Shown in pieces: positions 24,535 to 32,683 of a DNA stretch of 35,085 nucleotides. The notes below the pieces were generated by a model, which was not told where the DNA came from, did not search any database, and saw only the letters and a list, made by a program, of their open reading frames with translations. The stretch lies in NCBI GenBank assembly GCA_050747825.1, contig JBOGJG010000169.1, positions 1-35,085 of the forward strand. Direction: 5' to 3'. The position numbers and the translations under genes are program-made. Positions within the stretch are counted from its first letter, which is position 1. The number at the start of each line of letters is the position of its first letter. Source of the DNA: JBOGJG01 sp050747825. Its GTDB lineage: Bacteria; Acidobacteriota; UBA6911; RPQK01; JBOGJG01.

Positions 24535-25572
24535 ATGATCATCCTCGGCATTGAATCCAGTTGCGACGAGACGGCAGCAGCCTTATTCGAAACTCCGGAT
24601 CACATACTGGCCAGCGTGATTGCTTCGCAGGTGGCAACCCATTCGGAATTCGGGGGAGTGGTTCCAGAGCTTGCCAGCCGTGAGCATCTCGACAATATCT
24701 GCTATGTAGTTGAAGCCTGTTTTGAAGAGGCGAGCCGAAAGGGCCGGACTTTGGATTGGAAGGATGTTCAGGCGGTGGCGGTGACCCGCGGGCCTGGACT
24801 GATGGGCGCTCTTTTGGTGGGAATGGCTTATGCCAAGGCGCTGGCTTACAGCCTTGGAATTCCGTTCCTGGGTGTCAATCACCTGCAGGGACACATCTAC
24901 TCAATTTTTCTGGATCATTCTCAGGCCGAGTTGCCGGCCCTCTCTCTGGTCGTGTCGGGAGGACATACCAGCCTCTTTTACATGACTCAGATGACCGAAT
25001 ACGAGCTGATTGCCAGGACTCGAGACGATGCTGCCGGGGAGGCACTGGACAAGCTCGCCAAGTTGCTGGGACTTGGCTATCCGGGAGGACCGATCATCGA
25101 CCGTCTCGCGCCCCTGGGAAGGTCCGACGCCATCCGCTTCTCACTTCCCAAGATCAGCGATCAGAGTCTCGATTTCAGCTTTAGTGGACTCAAGACAGCC
25201 GCGCTGCGCCATGTCCAGCAAAAGGAATTAAAGCCGATTCGCCCGGGAGCAGAAAACCCCTCCTCTGAGATCCTGGACCTACTGGCCAGCTACCAGAAGT
25301 CGATTATCGACCAGATCCTGGACCGCCTGGAGAAGGCACTGGAGGGCCGGGAGGTCAGGTCAATCCACATTTCAGGAGGAGTCTCCTGCAACAGTGAACT
25401 GCGCCGCAGAAGCACGGAATTCTTTAAGGGTAAGGGGTTACCGGTTTATTACCCCCGGCCCGCCTTGACCACAGACAACGCCGTCATGATTGCGGCTGCC
25501 GCGACTTTACGCCTGCAGGCTGGATCTCAGGACCCCTGGAGTCTCCCTGCCGATCCCAATCTGGCACTGTAA
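24535..25572 (+). CDS. tsaD: tRNA N6-threonylcarbamoyladenosine transferase TsaD
   Basis: Transfers the threonylcarbamoyl group to A37 of ANN-decoding tRNAs, with TsaB and TsaE. The 345 residues start at MIILGIESSCDETAAAL, the family's standard start; the longer frame back to 24421 reads through mtnA and repeat DNA. The metal ligands in NHLQGHIYS, the GPGLMGALLVG loop, SGGHTSL, and the C-terminal HISGGVSCNSELR and ALTTDNAVMIA are visible. It lies 67 nt after mtnA and may be co-transcribed. Its last 89 bp overlap the convergent glycosyltransferase gene. Confidence 0.96.
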   Translation: MIILGIESSCDETAAALFETPDHILASVIASQVATHSEFGGVVPELASREHLDNICYVVEACFEEASRKGRTLDWKDVQAVAVTRGPGLMGALLVGMAYAKALAYSLGIPFLGVNHLQGHIYSIFLDHSQAELPALSLVVSGGHTSLFYMTQMTEYELIARTRDDAAGEALDKLAKLLGLGYPGGPIIDRLAPLGRSDAIRFSLPKISDQSLDFSFSGLKTAALRHVQQKELKPIRPGAENPSSEILDLLASYQKSIIDQILDRLEKALEGREVRSIHISGGVSCNSELRRRSTEFFKGKGLPVYYPRPALTTDNAVMIAAAATLRLQAGSQDPWSLPADPNLAL

Positions 25573-26563
25573 TATCGTCGGCGACGGGCTGGAAGAAAAA
25601 CCAGCGCGCCATCTCGGTGGAAGGAATCCGGCGTGAGCTTTGAACGTGATTTCTTTTCTCCTGGAATTTGGGCCGCAGCCTCCACGCTTCCGCCAAGGCC
25701 GGCAATGAGCTTTGTTCCAACACAACGGCGTAGAGCATGATGCCCAGATCGCGAAGCCACATATAGGGAAAACATTTCTTGGTGACGCCTGTGTCGATGT
25801 TCTTGCGGCGCATCAGGTAGCGGTTTTTCAATGAATGATAATTGATAGCGGGTGAGAGCTGCCGCCGGCGCGCAGGAGTCGCGTGGCGGCGATGCCAGCC
25901 TACGGCTCCAGGATCGTAAATCGCCTTCCATCCCCTGAGCTTCGCCCTCCAGGCCAGGTCGGCGTCCTCACGGTAGGCAAAGAAATCCTCATCCAGGTAC
26001 TCCCCTCTCCAACACAGGTCATCCAGCATCTTCTTCTTGCAAAAGAGCGCCGCCCCGCTAATCCCGAAGACCGACTGCAGCCGGTCGTACTGCCCCCTGT
26101 CTTCTTCCTCGCTTCCCCGATCGAAATGGCGCAGGGCCGGAGTAAAGAACATGCCCGTGCTATCGATTACGGGGAGACCGCCTTTCTTCAAGGGTTGGCC
26201 TTCGTCGCCCATACGATAGAGCTTTCCGCCGGCCATGCCGGCGGCCTCCACGCGTTCACAAAGCCACAGCAGCCTCTCCACATAATCGGGCTGGAGAATC
26301 ACGTCCGCATTCAACAGCAAGCCGAACTCAAAGTCCTCCCCAGCAAGATTGAAGTTATGCCCCCGGCTATAACCCAGGTTTTGCTGAGACTCAAAGATCT
26401 CCATTCCGAAGCGCCTGGCCACAGCCGCCGTGCCGTCCTGAGAATGGTTATCAAAAATCTTAATACGCAGGGGCACGCTCTGAGCCAGCAGCGAATTCAC
26501 ACAGCGCTCCAGAAAAGACGCATCATCATGCGTCACAATACTCACCACAACCCGCTCTCTCAC
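25484..26563 (-). CDS. Family 2 glycosyltransferase (GT-A)
   Basis: 359 residues. The nucleotide-sugar fold starts at VVVSIVTHDDASFLERCVNSLL; LLLNADVIL carries the metal-binding acidic motif, and FFAYREDADLAWRAKLRGW is the catalytic-base block of rhamnosyltransferase-like GT2 enzymes. It most likely adds a sugar to the LPS core or O-chain. Its GTG start overlaps the previous glycosyltransferase stop by 4 nt inside the GTGAGAGA array. The last about 29 residues (from VADDITVPDWDRQ) are read antisense to the tsaD C-terminus and look like run-on after loss of an earlier stop. Confidence 0.88.
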   Translation of the reverse strand: MRERVVVSIVTHDDASFLERCVNSLLAQSVPLRIKIFDNHSQDGTAAVARRFGMEIFESQQNLGYSRGHNFNLAGEDFEFGLLLNADVILQPDYVERLLWLCERVEAAGMAGGKLYRMGDEGQPLKKGGLPVIDSTGMFFTPALRHFDRGSEEEDRGQYDRLQSVFGISGAALFCKKKMLDDLCWRGEYLDEDFFAYREDADLAWRAKLRGWKAIYDPGAVGWHRRHATPARRRQLSPAINYHSLKNRYLMRRKNIDTGVTKKCFPYMWLRDLGIMLYAVVLEQSSLPALAEAWRLRPKFQEKRNHVQSSRRIPSTEMARWFFFQPVADDITVPDWDRQGDSRGPEIQPAGVKSRQPQS

Positions 26564-26578
26564 TCTCTCACCCTCTCA
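26555..26578. repeat. Octamer array at the GT/GT junction
   Basis: On the plus strand CTCTCTCA, CTCTCTCA, CCCTCTCA (26555, 26563, 26571) in exact 8-base register. On the coding strand the word GTGAGAGA supplies the last codons and stop of one glycosyltransferase (AERVRE, then TGA) and the GTG start of the next (RERVVV). Confidence 0.8.
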
Positions 26579-27435
26579 GCCCAGCGGCTCCCGCAGCATC
26601 TCCTGGCCAGAATTCCCAGGTTAACGGGCAGCCACAGCAGTGGATAAGATAGCGGGTGGTGTTTGTTCAAGTATTTCAGCAGATTAGTGTAGTAGGTCGT
26701 TACAAAGGCGGGATATCCCAACTGCTCTACGCTAAAGCCTCCCTGGTGAATGGCGGGAGAATCGGGAACATAAATGACCTCCCATCCGTCCGACATGATC
26801 CGTTTGCAAAAGTCCACGTCTTCAAACCAGGCGGGGTAAAAACGAGGGTCGAAGCCCCCCACCGATTCCCACGCCTTTTTGCGAAGCAGCCAGTAGGCGG
26901 CGGCGGGTTGTTGCCCAATGGCGATCCCAGCCATTGGTTCTGCCCCCTCTTCATGAAAATCCAAAGAGCAGCGCTTTGTTCTAAACATCGATCCAATTTC
27001 GTCAAGAAACAAGGCGTCCCTGACGACGCTCCAGGCGGTAGGTAAACGCCGGAACTGAAAGCTGTTTTGAGGACGGCGATGGCTGTCGAACAGCAGGCCG
27101 CAGGCTATCGCCGCTTTTGGTCTTTTCATCAGGCTGCGATAGAGATTGCGGATGCTATGCGCGTGGACAATAACATCCGGGTTCAGGAGCAATATAAATT
27201 CGGAATCTGCCTGGGAAATTCCCCGATTGGCCGCTTCGGCGAATCCTAGATTTCTCTCAAAGCGAATCAGTTCAAGGCGAGACTCGCCTTGGACTGAATC
27301 AAGGCTGGCGTCGGAGGAAGCATTGTCTGCCACCAGGATACCTCTAAGTTCATCTTTAATATCGGCAAGCGAATCAATCAGTTGTGCAAGACAGGAACCG
27401 CTGTTCCAGTTTATGATCACAACCGTCAGATCCAT
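26560..27435 (-). CDS. Family 2 glycosyltransferase, rhamnosyltransferase-like
   Basis: 291 residues. TVVIINWNSGSCLAQLIDSL opens the GT-A fold; LLLNPDVIV is the acidic motif, and YPAWFEDVDFCKRIMSDGW is the acceptor/catalytic block of WbbL-like enzymes. A hydrophobic patch near the C-terminus may hold it at the membrane. It is first of a two-gene unit, divergent from the Kdo kinase-like gene across a 32-bp gap that holds a palindromic promoter; TATGAT ends 6 nt before its ATG and there is no ribosome site. Confidence 0.9.
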   Translation of the reverse strand: MDLTVVIINWNSGSCLAQLIDSLADIKDELRGILVADNASSDASLDSVQGESRLELIRFERNLGFAEAANRGISQADSEFILLLNPDVIVHAHSIRNLYRSLMKRPKAAIACGLLFDSHRRPQNSFQFRRLPTAWSVVRDALFLDEIGSMFRTKRCSLDFHEEGAEPMAGIAIGQQPAAAYWLLRKKAWESVGGFDPRFYPAWFEDVDFCKRIMSDGWEVIYVPDSPAIHQGGFSVEQLGYPAFVTTYYTNLLKYLNKHHPLSYPLLWLPVNLGILARRCCGSRWAERVRE

Positions 27436-27441
27436 GGCTAA

Positions 27442-27463
27442 ATCATACTCGATTGAGTATGAT
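27442..27463. promoter_or_regulatory. Palindrome carrying -10 boxes on both strands
   Basis: ATCATACTC/GAGTATGAT, a perfect 9-bp inverted repeat around GATT, fills most of the 32-bp gap between two divergent genes. Each arm contains TATGAT reading outward: minus-strand 27447-27442, 6 nt before ATG 27435; plus-strand 27458-27463, 4 nt before ATG 27468. It may be both a paired promoter and an operator. Confidence 0.55.
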
Positions 27464-27467
27464 GTAA

Positions 27468-28361
27468 ATGGGGTGTCAAACAGAAAGTGACAGGACAGTG
27501 AGACTTCAGCGTTTTCGCGGAAAGCTTTTTCACGGGTGGATTCATCCCGAATTTTCTCCCCCTTTTGAGCTGTTGGAGGACCCGGAGTTAGCTAAGGATG
27601 CCGAAGGAGCTCAATGCCTCCTGGAATCTGAAGGGCGTCGCATCGTACGCCTGCCGCTTCGGGTAAACGGAAGCATTGAGTCCTGCTTTGCCTACTATTT
27701 TAAAAACAGCTCGTTCAGCCGCAGCCTGCGCCAGAATTACGCCTTTCGAAGCTTGAGGCTCTCTTCAAAACTTATTCAGCGTGGAATCGGAAGCTTCGAG
27801 ATTTTGGCGGCCCTGAAAAGGAGGGATGAATGGCTGAACTGGCATAGTTTTGTGGTGGCCCGCGAGATCAAGGCCGTTTATGAGATGCCTTCGGCCGAGA
27901 ATCATGCCTTTAACACTCACCCTGTCATCGAGTTCTCTCCAGCCGTCGCTTCCGCGCTGGCCAGCGAGCTTGCCGAGTTTCACCGCGAGGGTTTTTTCCA
28001 TGGCGACTTGAAGACCCGTCATATCCTGGTTTATCCGCGCCAGAATCCGGGACTCGAGTTTTACTTCGTGGACCTCGAAAAATGCCACTACCTGCCACGC
28101 ATTCCCGCTGTTTTCAAGGATATCCTGATCGTGCGCGATCTGGTCCAACTCTTCGCCTCATTGCCGGCTGATTACTCGCATGTCCGGGACCAATTCATGC
28201 ACGAGTACTTGCGGGCCCTCAAACTTCCGCCGCGCAGGCAGCGGCGCCTCGGAAAGCTCCTGAACCTTTACGGCCCTGAGGGACCCCTTAAACAGGGTCA
28301 AACTCTTCTCGAAGGGGCCTTCCGAAAACTGACTTCAACCGGCCAGCGCATCAAGCCATAG
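27468..28361 (+). CDS. Lipopolysaccharide kinase (WaaP/KdkA/InaA family)
   Basis: 297 residues with a protein-kinase-like fold at the C-terminal half. The catalytic loop is HGDLKTRHILV (178-188, Asp180), and the metal-binding Asp is in FYFVDLEKCHY (Asp202), both typical of enzymes that phosphorylate Kdo or heptose in the LPS inner core. The ATP-lysine region is less clear. The start may be ATG 27468 or the in-frame GTG at 27498. It sits between glycosyltransferase and O-chain export genes, which supports an LPS role; whether the substrate is Kdo or heptose cannot be told. The last 64 bp overlap the convergent wzt gene. Confidence 0.82.
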   Translation: MGCQTESDRTVRLQRFRGKLFHGWIHPEFSPPFELLEDPELAKDAEGAQCLLESEGRRIVRLPLRVNGSIESCFAYYFKNSSFSRSLRQNYAFRSLRLSSKLIQRGIGSFEILAALKRRDEWLNWHSFVVAREIKAVYEMPSAENHAFNTHPVIEFSPAVASALASELAEFHREGFFHGDLKTRHILVYPRQNPGLEFYFVDLEKCHYLPRIPAVFKDILIVRDLVQLFASLPADYSHVRDQFMHEYLRALKLPPRRQRRLGKLLNLYGPEGPLKQGQTLLEGAFRKLTSTGQRIKP

Positions 28362-29584
28362 ACGAGGCCGCTGTCGGCCACCTCGAAGATATAGGCATTG
28401 TCGATCCAATCCTCAATGGTGTGCTCCCACACATTTCCGGCTGCCACAGCAGGAGAAATAGAGTAGCTGCCCGGCCTTACCGAGGGGATCCGGATCAGAA
28501 AGCCGACCGTGACCACGTCTCCACTTCCCACCGGCGGCAGGTAGCGCTCTTCGTAGGAGGTATTTGAGGATGTAATCTCCACTCCCAGACGGTCGCGAAT
28601 GGTAAAGCCGATAATGGGATGCTGGATTGACTGGTGAAACCGGGCGGAAATCAGCAGCCGCACTTCCTCTCCGGCCCGAGCTTCGTTCAAAGCGCGTCGA
28701 TCCGCAGAGCAGAGGAGAACCCCTACTAGCTCTGCTCCTCCATTGCCATAGCGATTGTGAATGTAAGGGATGGAATCCACCATCTCGAGGCCTTCCTCCT
28801 CAGGCAGTTGAGAAAACATTTCACCGTCGCCTGCAGTCCTGCGCTCTCGCTTGAAAATGAGCGCCTGGTAAGCCTGAACCACCTGGTCAGGGCTGCCATC
28901 CTCTAGCTTGCGTCCCTGATCGAGGAGAATAGCACGGTCGCAAAAGCGGGTGACCGCCTGCAGGTCATGGGTCACAAAAAGGATGGTTTTTCCCTGGTGG
29001 CGAAGTCGCCTGATCCGATTGGCGCAGCGGTGCTGAAAGACCAGATCTCCTACAGCCAGGGCTTCATCGACCAGGAGAATATCGGGATCCACGTGAATGG
29101 CGACTGCGAAAGCCAGCCTCATGAACATTCCGCTCGAATAAGTCTTGACGGGCTGGTCGATGAACTCCCCGATTTCAGCAAAATCCAGGATCTGATCCAG
29201 ACGCTGCTCCATCTGACGGCGGGTCAGCCCCATGATGGCGCCGTTCATGAACACGTTATCCCGGCCGCTAAACTCAGGATTAAAACCCGAACCCAGTTCC
29301 AGGAGCGCAGCCACGTTCCCTCTGACAAAACAGTCTCCGCGCGTCTGCCTCAGAATTCCGGCCACAATTTGAAGCAGAGTGCTTTTGCCGGAGCCGTTCT
29401 GTCCCAGTATCCCCAAGGTGCTAGCTCGCGGGATCTCCAGGTCGATATCCGAGAGAGCCCAGAATTCGCGATGAAACTGCTTCTTTCCCAGGGTCAGCAA
29501 TTCGAGGAATTTTCGTCCCGGTGAATCGTAGATCGGATACTTCTTGGAAACCTGGCGGAGTAAGACAGCCGGCTCAGAGGACAT
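28298..29584 (-). CDS. wzt: O-polysaccharide ABC exporter ATPase with carbohydrate-binding C-domain
   Basis: Drives export of undecaprenyl-linked O-chain to the periplasm. From ATG 29584 (MSSEPAVLL) it has 428 residues. The ATPase half (about 1-245) has Walker A GQNGSGKST, signature YSSGMFMRLAFAVAI and Walker B DILLVDEALAVGD, the form seen in KpsT/Wzt. The C-terminal half (about 275-420) is a beta-rich Wzt_C-type domain that in E. coli O9a binds the O-chain's modified end. That suggests a non-reducing-end cap, though no capping enzyme is in view. It overlaps wzm by 11 nt. Confidence 0.93.
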   Translation of the reverse strand: MSSEPAVLLRQVSKKYPIYDSPGRKFLELLTLGKKQFHREFWALSDIDLEIPRASTLGILGQNGSGKSTLLQIVAGILRQTRGDCFVRGNVAALLELGSGFNPEFSGRDNVFMNGAIMGLTRRQMEQRLDQILDFAEIGEFIDQPVKTYSSGMFMRLAFAVAIHVDPDILLVDEALAVGDLVFQHRCANRIRRLRHQGKTILFVTHDLQAVTRFCDRAILLDQGRKLEDGSPDQVVQAYQALIFKRERRTAGDGEMFSQLPEEEGLEMVDSIPYIHNRYGNGGAELVGVLLCSADRRALNEARAGEEVRLLISARFHQSIQHPIIGFTIRDRLGVEITSSNTSYEERYLPPVGSGDVVTVGFLIRIPSVRPGSYSISPAVAAGNVWEHTIEDWIDNAYIFEVADSGLVYGLMRWPVEVSFRKAPSRRV

Positions 29585-30440
29585 CGACAAATTCCCTTTT
29601 CGTCCGTCGGAATACCCAGCCTCCAACGAGAAAAACGAGGACACTGATAAAGGCAAGCAGAGCCAATGAAAGCGGCTGAAATATCTGGTTTTCCAAGAGA
29701 AGGCGCCGATACCCCTCTACAACATGCCCCAGCGGATTCAACTCAATCCAGAAGCGAAATCGGTCGGGAACGGCTTCAATTTTGTAAAAGATTGGCGTGA
29801 ACCAGAACCAGAAGACCATCAGAACCGAAAGGACATGGGCCGTATCCCGCAGGAATACCTGAAGAGCTGCCGCCAGCCACCCCAGGCCCAATGAGAACAG
29901 CATCAGAAGAAGCCAGTAAATGGGAATCATTAAAGCGCTGGGACCGAGCAGTCCGTAGTAAAACAAGGCCAGCAGCAGGATAGTCAGACCAATCAGGTGC
30001 GTGACCAGATTGGACAGAACGATCGTAACAGGCAGAATCTCAGAGGGAAAAAGGGTTTTTCGAATCAAATGATTTTGATCCACCACCGACGTGCAGGAGC
30101 GGATCACCGTGTCTTGAAAATAGAGCCAGGGAAGTATCCCGCAAAAGAGAAACAGGGCAAAGTGATCGGTGGCGGCAAAGCGCGTCATATCAAAAACAAC
30201 GGAGAACACGAAGGTGTAGCTGGCCAGCAACACCAGAGGATGAATCAGCGACCAGAAGATCCCCATCAGGGAGCCCACATACCGGCTCTTCAAGTCGCGA
30301 ACTACGAAGTTGAAGATCAGGTGTCGCTGCAGGAGAATCTTCCGGGCAAAGCTGGTGAGGACGACCGCAGGCTTAAATTCAAACCTCCTGGGCCGCGCGC
30401 TTGCGAGCACGGCTCTGGAGGGGTGACCTGGCGAGCTCAT
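29574..30440 (-). CDS. wzm: O-polysaccharide ABC exporter permease
   Basis: ABC-2 type membrane subunit partnering the Wzt ATPase. From ATG 30440 (MSSPGHPSR) it is 288 residues with six hydrophobic segments. The N-terminal FVVRDLKSRYVGSLMGIFWSL and the C-terminal LNPLGHVVEGYRRLLL are the usual family blocks. The chosen start overlaps the GT4 gene by 62 nt; a start nearer residue 20 is possible. It ends 11 nt inside wzt. Confidence 0.93.
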   Translation of the reverse strand: MSSPGHPSRAVLASARPRRFEFKPAVVLTSFARKILLQRHLIFNFVVRDLKSRYVGSLMGIFWSLIHPLVLLASYTFVFSVVFDMTRFAATDHFALFLFCGILPWLYFQDTVIRSCTSVVDQNHLIRKTLFPSEILPVTIVLSNLVTHLIGLTILLLALFYYGLLGPSALMIPIYWLLLMLFSLGLGWLAAALQVFLRDTAHVLSVLMVFWFWFTPIFYKIEAVPDRFRFWIELNPLGHVVEGYRRLLLENQIFQPLSLALLAFISVLVFLVGGWVFRRTKREFVDVL

Positions 30441-31551
30441 AAAACAAATCCTCGTATTGATCGGTGACTTTTTCCCAGTCGTAGGCCTCAATCACCCGCT
30501 GCCGAGCTCTTTGCCGAAGCGGCTCGTAGTCATCCGGCTGATGGCAAACCCTGCGCATGAGGTCTGCCAAGGCTTCAGTATCGTTGAAAGGATACAGTAA
30601 AGCGCTTTGCCCCACCACTTCCCTGTTCTCGGGCGTATCATTGACCAGAACGATATTGCCAACTCCCATCGCCTCGATCAGCGCAGGGTGGGTTCCCCCG
30701 GTCTCAGTTGCGTGGATGCAACAAAACGAATGCGAGATCAGCTCGCGGTAGCCGTGTCCATAAATAGCGCCTGGGAGAAGCACGTTGTGCCCCTCAGCCA
30801 TTGCCTTGAGCCGGCGGATATATCTCCGGCCGTAAGGAGCGTCACCAACCACAACCAGAGGCAGAGCCGTTTTAGACTGGACATAGGCCTGAATCACCCG
30901 ATGGGCATTATTCTCCGGTTCCAGACGTCCCACGTAAAGCAGGTAGCGCTGAGGCTGCAGGCCCAGCTTCTCCAGTGTTTCCACTGTGGCCTCCGGCTGG
31001 ACAGTCGCCCCGTAGGGAATAAACCGCGAACGGAAACCATACTGGTCCACGTAGTACTGCTCGACCGCTCTGGCGTCGGTCACTACTTCATGAGGCAGGC
31101 GCGTGGCTAAGATCTCTCCGAGGCGGTAAAAGCTCTTTCCCAGGCGGTTCCATTTCTTGCGCAGGCGGTCGAGTCCGTCTACGTTCAGGACCGTCTTCTG
31201 TCCCACCAGTCTGGGAATCCAGCACAGGAACGCATTGGCTCCATTGCAGGTCAGAATGATGTCATATCGCTGGAACAGTGACCACAGGACAGAAACAGCC
31301 GTATGCGTCACCGTTTCCAGGTACTTGCGGCGGATGCTGGGAAGCACCCGGACGTTGACGCCCCGATAGAGATTCAATTGCGGATCGATAAAATGCGAGC
31401 GCCCGTAGACCGTAACATCGTGCCCGCGCCGGGCCAGCCGGACGGACAGCTCTTCAGCAAAGGTTTCAAAGCCTCCGTAATTGGCCGGAATTCCACGAGT
31501 GCCAACAATGGCGATCTTAAGCGGGCGTTGTTTGGCGGAGGTTGACAGCAT
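30379..31551 (-). CDS. Family 4 glycosyltransferase with DUF1972 N-terminal domain
   Basis: 390 residues, GT-B fold. IAIVGTRGIPANYGGFETFAEEL opens the DUF1972 acceptor domain; the C-terminal donor domain has LLYVGRLEPENNAHRVIQAY and the retaining-enzyme block HATETGGTHPALIEAMGVGN. Members often add rhamnose or a hexose in O-chain or exopolysaccharide synthesis. The 5' end overlaps waaL by 35 nt and the 3' end overlaps wzm, so the series is one operon. Confidence 0.9.
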   Translation of the reverse strand: MLSTSAKQRPLKIAIVGTRGIPANYGGFETFAEELSVRLARRGHDVTVYGRSHFIDPQLNLYRGVNVRVLPSIRRKYLETVTHTAVSVLWSLFQRYDIILTCNGANAFLCWIPRLVGQKTVLNVDGLDRLRKKWNRLGKSFYRLGEILATRLPHEVVTDARAVEQYYVDQYGFRSRFIPYGATVQPEATVETLEKLGLQPQRYLLYVGRLEPENNAHRVIQAYVQSKTALPLVVVGDAPYGRRYIRRLKAMAEGHNVLLPGAIYGHGYRELISHSFCCIHATETGGTHPALIEAMGVGNIVLVNDTPENREVVGQSALLYPFNDTEALADLMRRVCHQPDDYEPLRQRARQRVIEAYDWEKVTDQYEDLFYELARSPLQSRARKRAAQEV

Positions 31552-32680
31552 AAGGCACGGTCACAAAAAAGAGAAGCAGGATCAAGAGTTCCGAATCCCC
31601 GAAATTGTACTCGAAGAGCCCGGCAAATAAAAAGGCAGTCAGCACGCCCATGCCATTCACCGAAAGATAAATAGCAAACGGGTCTTCGGCCGAGCGGGCA
31701 AAACGAAACAGATCCCAATAGATTCGGCCCCAAAGAGCCGCCCAGGCAAAGAAAGCCAGGAGCCCCATTTCAGCGGCAATCTGGATGAAGTTATTGTGCA
31801 GATGCTGGTAAGCCCAGTCTGGCAAATCAGAACTGGCGCGATACTCATCATAAAGACGAGAGAACATTCGCGGCCCCAGCCCGGTGATCGGATGCTCCGA
31901 AATGACCCTGGTCCCGGTATAAACGTACTCGAGACGCCCCTGGGTAGTCACATCCTTCAAATCGAAACTGGAGTAGAAACGCTCCTTAAAGGAAGCAGGC
32001 AGCACGAGAAAGATCATGACAAGGGCCGCACCGGCCGGGAACAGCCATTTGGGCCGGTAAAACGCCGCAATGACGAGCAAACCCACAACAGCGCCTACCA
32101 GAGCGCTGCGGGTCAGAGTGAGAACCAGCGCGAACAGCAGCAGCCCCAGCAGCAAGCTCCAGGGAAAAGCTCGACACCAGCCGAACCTTGCCTGAAGCAG
32201 AATATAGCCGGACAGCGCCACGGAGACCAGCATGAGTTGGCCCGAAAAAGTCATCCAGTGGCTCATAAATCCCTCGATTCTGTTGAGCAGTGTAACGTCC
32301 ATCAGCCAGTAGTACTGAAGGACCCCGAGCAGGGCGCTGGCTCCCAGAAGGATGAAAATCCCTTTGAGCGTCCATTCTATGTCCTCCCGGGTCAGAAAGG
32401 TAAAAAAGAAGAGGGCATAAAAGAGCTTCAGCAGCTTTTTCAGGTAGACCGAGCTCTGGACCACGTCGGTCGAGCTAATCACGGCAATGAGGACGGCCGC
32501 AACAAACACGAGGAGCACGGGAAAAAAAGGAGGGGCTTTAAGGCCTAGTCTGCGGCGGCTCCAGGCCTGCCCAGCCCACATCAGGATGACGACCGCAAAC
32601 ATCAACTGAGACAGGAATACCGAGACCACCGAAACCATCGTCCCAAGCCCAATTACTGATGCAATCCATCTCACACGCAC
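31517..32680 (-). CDS. O-antigen ligase-like membrane protein (WaaL/Wzy_C family)
   Basis: 387 residues with about ten to twelve hydrophobic segments and a large loop near the C-terminus. The loop contains the Wzy_C hallmark: GTRVISEHPITGLGPRMF followed by YQHLHNNFIQIAAEMGLLAFF, with the histidine conserved in ligases. Next to Wzm/Wzt the likely role is ligating finished O-chain to lipid A-core. A Wzy-type polymerase is less likely because no Wzx flippase is present. The GTG start lies 3 nt after the dehydrogenase stop. Confidence 0.83.
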   Translation of the reverse strand: MRVRWIASVIGLGTMVSVVSVFLSQLMFAVVILMWAGQAWSRRRLGLKAPPFFPVLLVFVAAVLIAVISSTDVVQSSVYLKKLLKLFYALFFFTFLTREDIEWTLKGIFILLGASALLGVLQYYWLMDVTLLNRIEGFMSHWMTFSGQLMLVSVALSGYILLQARFGWCRAFPWSLLLGLLLFALVLTLTRSALVGAVVGLLVIAAFYRPKWLFPAGAALVMIFLVLPASFKERFYSSFDLKDVTTQGRLEYVYTGTRVISEHPITGLGPRMFSRLYDEYRASSDLPDWAYQHLHNNFIQIAAEMGLLAFFAWAALWGRIYWDLFRFARSAEDPFAIYLSVNGMGVLTAFLFAGLFEYNFGDSELLILLLFFVTVPYAVNLRQTTPA

Positions 32681-32683
32681 AGC

